This document shows positions 52,994 through 62,040 of a stretch of DNA of 64,000 nucleotides, in pieces. The notes beneath the pieces were generated by a model that worked only from the letters and a program-made list of their open reading frames with translations, was not told the origin of the DNA and searched no databases. Origin of the DNA: CAYMPH01 sp964529415 (GTDB lineage: Bacteria > Spirochaetota > UBA4802 > UBA5550). How positions within the stretch are numbered: position 1 is the stretch's first letter; the number at the start of each line of letters is the position of its first letter. Position numbers and translations under genes: made by a program. The DNA is taken from NCBI GenBank assembly GCA_964529415.1, contig CAZGWD010000009.1, forward strand, positions 62,001 to 126,000, read 5' to 3'.

Positions 52994-54466
52994 TTAATTA
53001 GAAAAGATTTTTTTCAGATATAGAAGCTTAGCCTTTATATTATGATTATAAATTTTATTTGTTTTATCCTCAGGTTTGAATTTCCATTCATCTGATTTTA
53101 CTGAAAGAGCTTCATTCATTTCCCATGAATAAGTGAATTTTTTTCCATCAATTGATTTTAAAGCATCCATCTGAGCCGGAGTAAGCCAGTTATTCAATGA
53201 GATATTGTTTTTCTGATTATAGGAAATTTTTATATTTTCAACTTTTGAATATTCAATAATTTTAATAATATTTTCACGCGTTAGCGAGTCATCTGTATTG
53301 AGAGTGTCATAAATTTCATATTCATTATTGAAACGCATATCTTTCAGTATTTTTATTTTATTGCTGATATGATTTTTTTCTTCCAGTTTGCTGATTACAT
53401 CACCGGATAAAAGATAAGTAGATGGTTTATAAACTTTTTGATTGAAAACATTCTGCATAAAAAAAAGCGATACAAGACAAATAAGTCCTGCAATAACAGG
53501 AGTTGTAACCCATCCTGATGAAATTTTAGATATAACTTTCAGATTTATATTTCTTGCACCCCTGGCAAAGCCTATTCCTAATACTGCACCAACTACAGCC
53601 TGTGAGCTTGACACAGGTACAAGCGGAATAGTTGGAAGGCCGTTTACTGCAAGAAAATTTTCAAGACCCTGCGATGAAAAAAGAAAAAGAACAAGAGATG
53701 TTGCAGTCACTACCACAAGTGCTGCCTCAGGTGTCAGTTCTATTATTTTAGCACCAACTGTATTCATAACTTTATAAGAATAAGTAATAATGCCTGCAGC
53801 TATTGCAATTCCTCCCAGGAGAAAAAGCTGCTCTGTAGATGTTAACGAAAATAATCTGAAATCAAGCGGCTTGAAATTTGTTGAATCAATAAAAACTCCC
53901 ATTACATTTGCAATGTTATTTGCTCCGAGAGAATATGATCCGAATGCCCCTACCAGAAGAAGGCCTACTCTTGTGATAAAGTCGAGATGGAGAAGATGAA
54001 TTCTCAGATTGTGGAGCAAGAATTTTACAAAAATATATATTATAAAAGAAAAAAATGCAGCCAAAATAGGGCAGATTATCCAGGTTGCAATGATCGTACT
54101 CATAATTGTATAATCAGTAATGGATCCGGAAAAAATATTCCATCCGATAATTGCTCCAACTATAGCCTGTGTAGTTGAAACTGGAAGCTCAACCATTGTC
54201 ATTCCATACACGGTTAAGCCTGCTGCGAAAGCTACTATAAAAGCTCCTGCAATTTCATTTACAGCTCCAAGCTCGCCGAGAGAGTGGGAAGTTCCTGAGC
54301 CTGAAACAACAGCTCCCAATATTACAAATATTGAAGCAATAATTGCAGCAGTTCGGAATTTTACCATTTTTGAACCGACTGCAGTTCCAAAAACATTTGC
54401 CGCGTCATTTGCTCCGAGTGACCAGCCGAGTAGAAGTCCGCCGGATAAAAATAAAAGCAGAGTCAT
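52994..54466 (-). CDS. Pit-type inorganic phosphate transporter with extra C-terminal domain
   Basis: A 490-residue protein. The first 340 residues are a normal PiT transporter with duplicated signatures: SLGANDAANVFGTAVGS near the N-terminus and SLGANNIANVMG in the second half (GANN instead of GAND), and PVSTTQAIVGAIIGW and PVSSSQAVVGAVLGI re-entrant motifs. An extra tail of about 130 residues after the last membrane span is polar and probably cytoplasmic (MRFNNEYEIYDTLNTDDSL, LTPAQMDALKSIDG). The tail may regulate transport. It is four bases downstream of the DUF47 gene. Confidence 0.94.
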   Translation of the reverse strand: MTLLLFLSGGLLLGWSLGANDAANVFGTAVGSKMVKFRTAAIIASIFVILGAVVSGSGTSHSLGELGAVNEIAGAFIVAFAAGLTVYGMTMVELPVSTTQAIVGAIIGWNIFSGSITDYTIMSTIIATWIICPILAAFFSFIIYIFVKFLLHNLRIHLLHLDFITRVGLLLVGAFGSYSLGANNIANVMGVFIDSTNFKPLDFRLFSLTSTEQLFLLGGIAIAAGIITYSYKVMNTVGAKIIELTPEAALVVVTATSLVLFLFSSQGLENFLAVNGLPTIPLVPVSSSQAVVGAVLGIGFARGARNINLKVISKISSGWVTTPVIAGLICLVSLFFMQNVFNQKVYKPSTYLLSGDVISKLEEKNHISNKIKILKDMRFNNEYEIYDTLNTDDSLTRENIIKIIEYSKVENIKISYNQKNNISLNNWLTPAQMDALKSIDGKKFTYSWEMNEALSVKSDEWKFKPEDKTNKIYNHNIKAKLLYLKKIFSN

Positions 54467-54470
54467 TTTT

Positions 54471-55115
54471 TCACACTATTCTTTTTATTGCAGCTATAGC
54501 CAGTCTGTCTGAAACATCTTCAGCCTTGTCTGCAAGAGTATCTATGTGCGTAACAATGTATCTGAGCTGGCTTTTATGGCTCAGATGGATTTTCATTGAG
54601 AATATTTCCCGTTTTATTTTTTCAGAGAGTTTATCCGCTTCCTTTTCATAAAATTTAACCTTATGCAGATAATTTTTAACAGAGTTTACATCGTAGAAAT
54701 ATGCTCTTACTGCTGAAACAAGTTCGTCAATTGTTTTTGTAACTGGTTCAGTGAGATCGGATATATCTTTTTTTATTTTTTCAGGAATTTTAGGTTTTTC
54801 AATAGAAATTTCAAGCATTGTAGATTTTGCATAATTGATAATGCTGTCCATGCTTTCGAGAATCTCAAGAACATCCCCCCTTGATTCAGGAATTAGTGTC
54901 TGTACATACAGCTGAGCTTCAATATCTTTTCTGATTCCATCAGCCTGGTGTTCCATTTTAGTGAGATACATCAGATTTTCCTCAAATCCTTCAATATCTC
55001 CAAGCATGTATTTTTTAATTCCTTCCTTGAAAGCAAGGCCGGCTCCGAAGGTCAGATCAATATAGGTATCTATTTTTAATACAAGGTGGCGTGTTTTATT
55101 AAAAAAAGAATTCAT
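54471..55115 (-). CDS. DUF47/PhoU-like phosphate transport partner
   Basis: A 214-residue helical protein related to PhoU, with the repeating helices MEHQADGIRKDIEAQLY and EKEADKLSEKIKREIF (E/D-x3-D metal-binding pattern of the PhoU fold). DUF47 proteins are regularly encoded beside PiT transporters and are thought to regulate phosphate uptake. It is upstream of, and co-transcribed with, the transporter. Confidence 0.92.
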   Translation of the reverse strand: MNSFFNKTRHLVLKIDTYIDLTFGAGLAFKEGIKKYMLGDIEGFEENLMYLTKMEHQADGIRKDIEAQLYVQTLIPESRGDVLEILESMDSIINYAKSTMLEISIEKPKIPEKIKKDISDLTEPVTKTIDELVSAVRAYFYDVNSVKNYLHKVKFYEKEADKLSEKIKREIFSMKIHLSHKSQLRYIVTHIDTLADKAEDVSDRLAIAAIKRIV

Positions 55116-55170
55116 TTTGTAACTCCTCTATAGTAAATTCCTCCCCCTGATGGGCTGTGCAGATTAGTAT

Positions 55171-55320
55171 TTAAAATGTGTAAAAAGGGAGATGTAAGAG
55201 ATGGATGAGATAATGGAGATAGAAAATCGTGAAATAAAAAACGAATCTATTTTTTTTAAAAATATTATATATCTCCCGAATCTCTTCTATCCCCTTATCT
55301 CCTGTTCTTACACATTTTAA
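55171..55320. repeat. Complete fold-back repeat (family A, copy 3)
   Basis: A 13-bp perfect inverted repeat, TTAAAATGTGTAA (55171-55183) with TTACACATTTTAA (55308-55320), encloses a purine-rich arm (GGGAGATGTAAGAGATGG) and a pyrimidine-rich arm (CTCTTCTATCCCCTTATC). Confidence 0.8.
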
Positions 55321-55370
55321 TGTGATAAGAAGTTCAGATTAAGGGGAGGAAATTTTAAAATTTTTATATA

Positions 55371-56132
55371 CTATTCCCTGACAAGAAAACTGTCACTATA
55401 TCTCGGATTACTCTGCATCTCATTCATCATTTTCAGCGCCTTGTCTTTTGATGCGATTGGCCCTATGTGAAGTCTGAAAAATTCTTTTCCATTTATTTTT
55501 TTTCTGTTTATATGTGCTTTCAGATCCATATCTTTCAAAGATAAAAGTTCCGTCTCTGCCCTGGATTTTTCATCATACGATGCAACCTGAATCATGAATT
55601 TGCCTGTTAATAATTTAGGTTCATCTTCCGAATCAGCAACTTCAACAATGCTGGTTTTTTCTTTTTTATTTTTTACTGGTTTTATCTTTTCAGTCTTTTT
55701 CTCTTTCCTAACAACTTTCTTTATTTCTTTATTTTTTGCAGTTTTCTTTTTATCATTTTTTTCTATATCCGCAATTGGAGAAACAGGTTCTTTAAAATTA
55801 TCAGAAGTAATAACTCCGGAGGTGTCACTTTTTTTAAGATCCATTTTGCCTGGATCTGCATCAAAAGGCTTGACTTCATTTTTGCCTGAGTCAAGCGGTG
55901 CAGCGTGTTTTTCACTGAAAAGATCATTATCCTTTGCAGTATCGAAAATGGCTTCGTTTTTTGCTATATCTTTGTTATCTGCTTTTTTAATAAAATTCAT
56001 TCCAATCAGAAACGATGCTGCAATTACACCTATTACTGCTGCTGAAATAAGAATAATCCTCGGTGTATCAAGATGAAGGGAGTATACGCTTTTTTCCTTA
56101 ATATTCTGATTTCTTTCTTCAAAATGTTCCAT
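55371..56132 (-). CDS. Membrane-anchored SPOR-domain protein
   Basis: A 253-residue protein with one membrane helix (about 26-49), a long Lys/Glu-rich linker (50-170) and a C-terminal SPOR domain (about 173-253: GKFMIQVASYDEKSRAETE ... FFRLHIGPIASKDKALKM). SPOR domains bind denuded peptidoglycan at division sites. The topology fits an FtsN-like or DamX-like division protein. It is alone on its strand. Confidence 0.9.
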   Translation of the reverse strand: MEHFEERNQNIKEKSVYSLHLDTPRIILISAAVIGVIAASFLIGMNFIKKADNKDIAKNEAIFDTAKDNDLFSEKHAAPLDSGKNEVKPFDADPGKMDLKKSDTSGVITSDNFKEPVSPIADIEKNDKKKTAKNKEIKKVVRKEKKTEKIKPVKNKKEKTSIVEVADSEDEPKLLTGKFMIQVASYDEKSRAETELLSLKDMDLKAHINRKKINGKEFFRLHIGPIASKDKALKMMNEMQSNPRYSDSFLVRE

Positions 56133-56296
56133 ATTTCCAAAACCTGCCTTTTCGTGTTTTCCAGTGAACCGGAATTATCTATATAATAATCGGCAGGTTT
56201 TATCTTTTCTTTAAGCGGAATTTGATGCTGTAATCTTACTTTTATTGCAAATTACAGCCTTCATTGGAGTTAAATTCGCATTTTTAATTGAGTTTT

Positions 56297-57823
56297 TCAT
56301 TTTATAGAATTTAGCATTTTTCTGAATTTTGATGATCTGTGATTATCCGGTATTTTTCCTAATGATGCTGTGATTATTTCAGTAAAAATTTCATCTGTAA
56401 TATTCTTTTTGAAAAGATTAATCAATTTTTCGAGTGCAGGGGATTTTTTTTTCAGTTCTGATATTATTTCATTTTTCGGGATGGATTTTAAACAGAACTG
56501 TTCAGTAAAATTTTCAATTGAAATTCTTTCAGCTCCCTTGATATCAAGCCCTGAATTATTAATATTGTAAACTCCGCTGATACTGTTTTTTTTTATCATT
56601 TCCTCAAAGGAATTTCTGTAATTGATAAAAGATTTCCGCGTGAGTTTTCCTTCGCAAACAGTGCCTCCGGAAGATTTCATGATATAGTTCAGGTTCGCTG
56701 TTTCAACAGGAAGAATCCTGTTCTGAAAAAAAAGAGAAAATCTGTTCTGGTAAGCGCTTCCTTTCGCATAGATCGAATAATCAGAAAAAGAAAAGTCAAG
56801 GCCCAGGAGGGCGATATTTTTAAAACCTGCCCTATATGCAAAGATGAGGGCATCGCCTGAAACATTTCCAGTTAGAGAATCAATGTTTTGTGAAACACTG
56901 CCTGATAATTCTTCAATAAACTGGCACACAGGATGAGAAGTCATAGTTACAAATCCGGTGTGTTTTTTTACAGACCGGGTATTTGCAGTCATTGAAAAAA
57001 TGTAAGCTGAATTATTTTCCGGTATAAGACGAAGGTGCTCTTCAATATACGGCTGGGGATCTACTGATATGATAAAGTCAGGAATTATTCCATTTTGAAC
57101 AAGAGGCCCTCCAGCAGAATCAGCAGCTATAATAAAAATTTTATCCTGTATATTTCTTAGAAATGAAATATTGCTGTCAAGCGAAGGTCCGGATGCAATT
57201 ACCACTGCAGGAAAATTTTCAAATTGCCTGAAAAGCCTGCTGATATTTGTATAATTTTTTAAAAGCGGAATATTCTTCAATGCATTTTTTAAATAAAGTT
57301 TTCCGAATGCATTGATAGATGCAGCGTCAGATGCTTTTTTATTAATAATTTTATTTATAATAGATTTTATTTCTGAATAGTATTCCGGAAAAATTCTGAA
57401 TGACTGGGGATGTTCTAAAACTGAAATCCCTTTAATGGCATCGAAATCTATCATAGGAATTATTTTATTATTTAATTCTGAAATGTTAAGACCTTCAAGG
57501 AAAATAATATTATTCTGTTTAACAAGAAAATCTGTATGGGGATTTTGTGAGATAAACTTTTTTGATTCCTTGTTTTCTTCAATAATTATTACTTTTTTAA
57601 ATTTATTGATTTTAGTTTTAAGCGGAATCAGGCTGTATCCAAGGCCGCATCCTATTATAATTATAAGATCAAACTTTTCCGGCACAATGGAATAATCAGC
57701 ATATGCAGATTCTTTTATTGGAGAAATTCTGCTGTGGAGAGGAAACTCTTTTCCATCTTTGATCGCAATTAGAGTAGGGTTCCCGTCTTTCGCAGTTTCA
57801 AGTTTATATTTTATATCATCCAT
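56297..57823 (-). CDS. DUF115 / Maf (MptE-like) motility-accessory protein
   Basis: A 508-residue protein. The central VVIASGPSLDSNISFL (Rossmann-like glycosyltransferase-type loop), ISVDPQPYIEEHL and the later GDALIFAYRAGFKNIALLGLDFSFS follow the DUF115 (6-hydroxymethylpterin pyrophosphokinase MptE-like) domain found in Maf proteins. Maf proteins modify flagellin with sialic-acid-like sugars; whether this member acts on flagellin is inferred. No flagellar genes are nearby except a possible flagellin-like protein at 42130. Confidence 0.85.
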   Translation of the reverse strand: MDDIKYKLETAKDGNPTLIAIKDGKEFPLHSRISPIKESAYADYSIVPEKFDLIIIIGCGLGYSLIPLKTKINKFKKVIIIEENKESKKFISQNPHTDFLVKQNNIIFLEGLNISELNNKIIPMIDFDAIKGISVLEHPQSFRIFPEYYSEIKSIINKIINKKASDAASINAFGKLYLKNALKNIPLLKNYTNISRLFRQFENFPAVVIASGPSLDSNISFLRNIQDKIFIIAADSAGGPLVQNGIIPDFIISVDPQPYIEEHLRLIPENNSAYIFSMTANTRSVKKHTGFVTMTSHPVCQFIEELSGSVSQNIDSLTGNVSGDALIFAYRAGFKNIALLGLDFSFSDYSIYAKGSAYQNRFSLFFQNRILPVETANLNYIMKSSGGTVCEGKLTRKSFINYRNSFEEMIKKNSISGVYNINNSGLDIKGAERISIENFTEQFCLKSIPKNEIISELKKKSPALEKLINLFKKNITDEIFTEIITASLGKIPDNHRSSKFRKMLNSIK

Positions 57824-57833
57824 GTATTAATAT

Positions 57834-58148
57834 TCAAAGAATCATAATTCCAGTGTTAATAATTTCACTAACAAAAGGATTTATTTCAGGGTTGAAATCG
57901 TCTGTTTTAAAAGGGTGCAGCTCGAGGCTGTCGGATATTTTTAAAATATATTTTATCATTCTCTGCCGGTCATAAAAAGGAATCCCCTGAAAATCATCAG
58001 ATACTATAGCCACATCTATATCAGAATATTCAGAATATGTTCCCCTTGCATATGATCCGAACAGGTAAATATGTTTAATATTTATTTCCTTGCCGGCAAG
58101 TTCAATAAAACGTGATATTATTTCATTTACATCTTTTTGAGTATGCAT
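57834..58148 (-). CDS. MNT-type nucleotidyltransferase antitoxin
   Basis: A 104-residue minimal nucleotidyltransferase with GSYARGTYSEYSDIDVAIVSDD, the catalytic GSx10-DxD pattern. Paired with a HEPN protein it inactivates the toxin by adenylylation in MntA/HepT systems. It overlaps the HEPN gene by 22 bases, so the two are translated together. The tail after residue 85 is short. Confidence 0.9.
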   Translation of the reverse strand: MHTQKDVNEIISRFIELAGKEINIKHIYLFGSYARGTYSEYSDIDVAIVSDDFQGIPFYDRQRMIKYILKISDSLELHPFKTDDFNPEINPFVSEIINTGIMIL

Positions 58149-58519
58149 TGATATATTTCCTTGAATTGAAAAAGTTTATTTTCTGTAAAATCTTTTGTGC
58201 ATAATCTGTAAAAGTTTAATTTATAATCAGGATACCGTGTTTCAATATTAAAATCGTTGAATTCAGCCAGAATTATTTTTTGGTCTTCATTTAGATTCAA
58301 GTTTGATTCGTTTGATAATTTTAATAGATTGTGAATAAATGGCGGATTATTACTGCTGTTATTTTTTAGCCAGGCAGCTTTTAAAATTTTTTCCAGAGAA
58401 AGATGTGCTATAAATAAAGACCAGTCATAACGTTGAGTTTTATTAAATAAATCAAAGCACGATTCATAATCATGCTTTGAAGTTTCAATCCAATAATTTA
58501 TTAAATCTATTTTATTCAT
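58127..58519 (-). CDS. HEPN-domain protein (toxin partner of MNT)
   Basis: A 130-residue helical protein with the HEPN layout: KHDYESCFDLFNKTQRYDWSLFIAHLSLEKILKAAW in the first half and HNLLKLSN in the second. The strict R-x4-6-H nuclease motif of HepT is not obvious; this matches the other HEPN group (PF05168-like), so ribonuclease activity is uncertain. It is the first gene of the pair. Confidence 0.85.
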   Translation of the reverse strand: MNKIDLINYWIETSKHDYESCFDLFNKTQRYDWSLFIAHLSLEKILKAAWLKNNSSNNPPFIHNLLKLSNESNLNLNEDQKIILAEFNDFNIETRYPDYKLNFYRLCTKDFTENKLFQFKEIYQCILKKM

Positions 58520-58745
58520 TAATAGTTAGCCAAGTTTATGATAAATTAATTAAGTCATTTAAAAAATTAGTCAAGTTAATTTTAATTTAAATATTTCTTT
58601 TGTAAAACTGTTTTACTGATTATATAAAAATAGTTTGACTGCTTAAAATAGTGATGCTTGAATTATTAAAGCAAAAATAATTTTATTTGTTATTTTTTAT
58701 GAAACAAAAACTATCTACTTAAACCTCATTAAACCGGAGGTAACA

Positions 58746-59756
58746 ATGAATAGAACTTATTTAATAATTTCTGTGTTTATGATGTTATCTTTCCTTAATT
58801 TTACAGGCTGTAAAAATTCAGAAAGCATCCCTTCATCTGAAAAAGATATTATCAATCTTTCAATGAGAGTAAATGATGAAACAATCAGATTGAAGCCTAC
58901 AATAGTTTTTATGAGCGATTTCGGAAGCACTGAAGCAGTTGCTATCTGTCATCAGATGATGAAAAGAATAGACAGCTCAATTGAAATAATAGACTTCAAT
59001 CATAATATAAATTCATTCAATGTTGATCATGGATCGATTTTACTGGAACGCAGCCGCGACTTTGTTAACGGAACTGTTTTCATGGCAGTGGTTGATCCGG
59101 GTGTCGGTACAGAACGGCTGCCCATTATACTTAAAACAAAGAAAAAGGAACTTTATTTTGTAGGGCCGAATAATGGCGTATTTACTGATGTTGCGATTCT
59201 ATTCGGAATTGATTCTGTTTCAGAAATTCTGCCTAAAAAAGTAAATCCGAAATGGTCCGGCTGGACATTTGACGGACGCGACCTGTATTCACCTGCAGCA
59301 GCAATGATTGCTGCAAGCCGCGGGTCTGCAGTAAAATTTATATCAAAAGAAATGAAAGAGTCTGATCTTGTAAAAATAAATATTAAAAACAGAGTGCGTG
59401 TTCTGGCTGATTCGATCAAGGCAAAAATTGTAGCAATAGATGAGCCATATGGCAATATATGGACCCAGGTAAAGATATCTGATTTGAAAAAAATAGGATT
59501 AAAAGAGGGTGATTATCTAACAATTAATATCAGCAAAACGAAATCAATTCTGAAAATTAAATGGGTGCGCTCATTCGGAAATGTGCCTGCAGGATCTGAC
59601 CTTGCATATCTTGACAGCCGCAACGGGATAGGGAGCGGTTATTTTTCACTTGGAGTGAATACAGGAGACTTCAGGCAGAAGCATAGTCTTGCAATAGGGG
59701 ATTTTATTACTATTTCTAAATTTAAGGAGAAAGTTGAAATGCAGCCGTATTTTTAA
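58746..59756 (+). CDS. Lipoprotein homologue of S-adenosylmethionine hydrolase (DUF62)
   Basis: A 336-residue protein with a lipoprotein signal (LNFTGC, Cys22). The mature part has the DUF62/SAM hydrolase (hydroxide adenosyltransferase) fold: FMSDFGSTEAVAICHQMMKRI, VVDPGVGT, FVGPNNGVFTD, GRDLYSPAAAMIAA and a C-terminal beta-barrel with SLAIGDFI. Key Asp and Asn of the active site (SDFG, DPGVG, PNNG) are retained. Normal DUF62 enzymes are cytoplasmic; here the protein is exported and lipid anchored. It has an excellent GGAGG site. It converges, with 4 bases of overlap, on the next gene. Confidence 0.9.
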   Translation: MNRTYLIISVFMMLSFLNFTGCKNSESIPSSEKDIINLSMRVNDETIRLKPTIVFMSDFGSTEAVAICHQMMKRIDSSIEIIDFNHNINSFNVDHGSILLERSRDFVNGTVFMAVVDPGVGTERLPIILKTKKKELYFVGPNNGVFTDVAILFGIDSVSEILPKKVNPKWSGWTFDGRDLYSPAAAMIAASRGSAVKFISKEMKESDLVKINIKNRVRVLADSIKAKIVAIDEPYGNIWTQVKISDLKKIGLKEGDYLTINISKTKSILKIKWVRSFGNVPAGSDLAYLDSRNGIGSGYFSLGVNTGDFRQKHSLAIGDFITISKFKEKVEMQPYF

Positions 59757-60328
59757 TTTTTTTTCCCATTTTGTATTTTTTCAACTAAATCAGAGAATGT
59801 TTTATAAAATTCTTTTAATTCATCTCCATTGCGTAATTTTCTTAATTCAATTTTTTTCCCATTAATTAAACTTTCCATGTACTGCGATATAACATAAATA
59901 GGACCTGATATTTTATGCGTTAAATTTATTATTGTAATGAAAATCAATGCCATAAAAAAAACAAATATACAAAGAGAAATATAAATCAGCCTGTTGTTTT
60001 TTTCAACGCTGATTTTTAATCCGTCAATATGTGTCTGGATCTTCTGCATGCTTTCTTTATGGTCAGATGTAATTTTGTCATTAGCAAGAAATAAACGCTG
60101 GTCTGCCAGGGTTTTAGAGTAGGTAACAAATGCTCCCACAATATCATTCTCAACTGTGATTGCACTGGAAAGATCTGAAGCTGTTTGATTCATTTTTTTA
60201 TTTTCTGAAATTAAAGAATAAAAAAATATTCCGAATACAGCGCAAAAAGCTATTGCTGTTAAACCTGTAATAAAAATTGCAGATTTAAGCTGCAGTTTCG
60301 GATTGATTATTTTTTTTCTGAATGCCAT
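59753..60328 (-). CDS. Membrane protein with HAMP-like segment
   Basis: A 191-residue protein with two membrane helices (about 15-38 and 112-133) around a 75-residue helical periplasmic loop, then a HAMP-like segment (NLTHKISGPIYVISQYMESLINGK, then LRNGDELKEFYKTFSDLVEKI). It ends there, with no output domain. AGAGG lies seven bases before ATG. It follows the FG-GAP-like lipoprotein gene by 11 bases and is probably co-transcribed. Confidence 0.8.
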   Translation of the reverse strand: MAFRKKIINPKLQLKSAIFITGLTAIAFCAVFGIFFYSLISENKKMNQTASDLSSAITVENDIVGAFVTYSKTLADQRLFLANDKITSDHKESMQKIQTHIDGLKISVEKNNRLIYISLCIFVFFMALIFITIINLTHKISGPIYVISQYMESLINGKKIELRKLRNGDELKEFYKTFSDLVEKIQNGKKN

Positions 60329-60339
60329 ATTTTTGCCTC

Positions 60340-61875
60340 TTATTCCCTGTATATAAAAATTTCTCCAATATATTCTCCATCAGCTCGAGTGTGGAATGTT
60401 GTGCTAACAGCAAAAACTCCGGAGTCTGACATTGCTGAGTTTGTTCCAAAGCGTTCAGAAATTTCATAAACATCCGGTGTGTTATATTTAATGCTTGTCC
60501 ATAAAGCTCCATCATAATTAAATAAATGAAAATGATTAAGACCAGATGCATATTCACCTGCTATAAACTTTGTACAGGAATTATTACTATTGATGTTTCT
60601 TGCAAATGAAGTGGAAATTTCATCTGATGGATTTAAAGGCGTATGATTCCAGTTCGATCCATTCCATGTCATATATCGGATAAAAGTCAAATCACCTACA
60701 TGATAACCACTTACGCCAGTTAAAACTTTTATTCCATCAGACGAAATTTTTGGTGTATTTGTATACAGTTCATCACCACCACCGACATAATACATGCTCG
60801 TATCCCATGATAAGCCGTTTCTTCTATGTATAAACATAGTAACTCCTCCTGTATTATGTGCAGGAATTGATATTGCTGTATTGCCATCATTTGAAATGGC
60901 AACATAAACTCCATTTGTTAGATCGCCTATTGGCGGAGTATATTTAGTACCATTATAAACTCCGCCGTTATATTCATAAATATATATGGCTCCATCAGCA
61001 AAATTAAAAGACAACGGGGGATGTAAATGCGTATTATCACGCGGATCACCAATTACAAGAGTATTTCCGTTTCCTGATAATGATAATCTATACCAGATAT
61101 GAGGCACTATAATTTTTTGAATTTGATTCCATGCAATGCCAGTCCATTTGAATATATAAATTGACTTCCCAGAAATATTATTATAATCTGAAACTGCAAG
61201 TGTTAATCCATCTGATGATAGTGCAATACCACTTCCAAAGGATCGGCAGTTATTTGTATCTGCTGCGTTAATTTTTGATTCAACCCATGTTTCAGTTAAT
61301 GCATTCCAAGTGTAAATGTAAACTGAACCTGTATAATGCCCGAGTCCGAGTGTATCCCATGGTTGGCCTGTTGCAATAATTTTTCCATCAGAGGAAATTG
61401 AAAACATGCCACCATAACCTTCGTGCATGTTGGAATCATATTTATTTGTTACTCCATCTGATGCGATAAGTCTTTCACAAAAAACAATATCATCTGAAAG
61501 AGAAATAATTGAATTGTCAGATTTTCTGAATCTACCTTGTACTGTTTTTGTGCTTGTTCCAAGTTTTAATTTCCAGCTTTTACTGTCAGAATATGGTTCC
61601 CATGAAGTCCATGTTGTGCCGCTATCATCGCTGAACTGCATCTGGGCTGCATCTGTAACATTCAGCTGAATTGTTGCATTTCTTAAATATGTATAAGTAT
61701 CATTGTTGTTAATCATCATTGATGTATAAGTAGGGGGTACAGTATTAGTTAATATATCTTTTATGCTGTAATTATTCATCATATCTGAACAACTAATAAA
61801 AGAAATAAGTGTAATTATAAATGATGATAATATTAAAAGATTTTTACTGAAATTTAAAATTTTATAATTCAACAT
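60340..61875 (-). CDS. Lipoprotein with FG-GAP/WD-like beta-propeller repeats
   Basis: A 511-residue lipoprotein (lipobox around FISC, Cys29). An N-terminal Ig-like domain (IQLNVTDAAQMQFSDDSGTTW) is followed by repeats with S-x-DG-x-T motifs (SISSDGKIIATG, ALSSDGLTLAVSD, SLSGNGNTLVIGD, ISNDGNTAISIPAH, ISSDGIKVLTG), typical of FG-GAP or surface beta-propellers. It is likely surface- or periplasm-exposed. GGAG precedes the start. It shares a divergent regulatory gap with the next gene. Confidence 0.85.
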   Translation of the reverse strand: MLNYKILNFSKNLLILSSFIITLISFISCSDMMNNYSIKDILTNTVPPTYTSMMINNNDTYTYLRNATIQLNVTDAAQMQFSDDSGTTWTSWEPYSDSKSWKLKLGTSTKTVQGRFRKSDNSIISLSDDIVFCERLIASDGVTNKYDSNMHEGYGGMFSISSDGKIIATGQPWDTLGLGHYTGSVYIYTWNALTETWVESKINAADTNNCRSFGSGIALSSDGLTLAVSDYNNISGKSIYIFKWTGIAWNQIQKIIVPHIWYRLSLSGNGNTLVIGDPRDNTHLHPPLSFNFADGAIYIYEYNGGVYNGTKYTPPIGDLTNGVYVAISNDGNTAISIPAHNTGGVTMFIHRRNGLSWDTSMYYVGGGDELYTNTPKISSDGIKVLTGVSGYHVGDLTFIRYMTWNGSNWNHTPLNPSDEISTSFARNINSNNSCTKFIAGEYASGLNHFHLFNYDGALWTSIKYNTPDVYEISERFGTNSAMSDSGVFAVSTTFHTRADGEYIGEIFIYRE

Positions 61876-61943
61876 AGATACTTCTCCAAGTCTAAATCAT
61901 ATGGTTTTAACTGTATTTAAAATTATTACTTTAAATTAAGTAT

Positions 61944-62011
61944 AAAAGTGCAATTTTTTTTATAAAATAGTTTTTTTTTGCACTTTTGGCATGATAGATG
62001 AATACTATCAT
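61944..62011. promoter_or_regulatory. Two inverted repeats in a divergent promoter region
   Basis: AAAAGTGCAA (61944-61953) is perfectly inverted at 61978-61987 (TTGCACTTTT) with T-rich loop, and ATGATAG (61991-61997) is inverted at 62005-62011 (CTATCAT) seven bases apart, a typical operator size. They lie between genes transcribed in opposite directions. Confidence 0.4.
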
Positions 62012-62040
62012 TAAATAATTATTTAAAAACAGGATAAAAT

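Noticed and set aside
60285..60557. Second frame at the end of the FG-GAP-like lipoprotein gene
   Set aside because: It overlaps two good genes on the same strand, both with ribosome sites; peptide has no recognisable feature.
61984..62005. Possible sigma-54 promoter (TGGCAT)
   Set aside because: No GC element of the TTGCA type at the right spacing.
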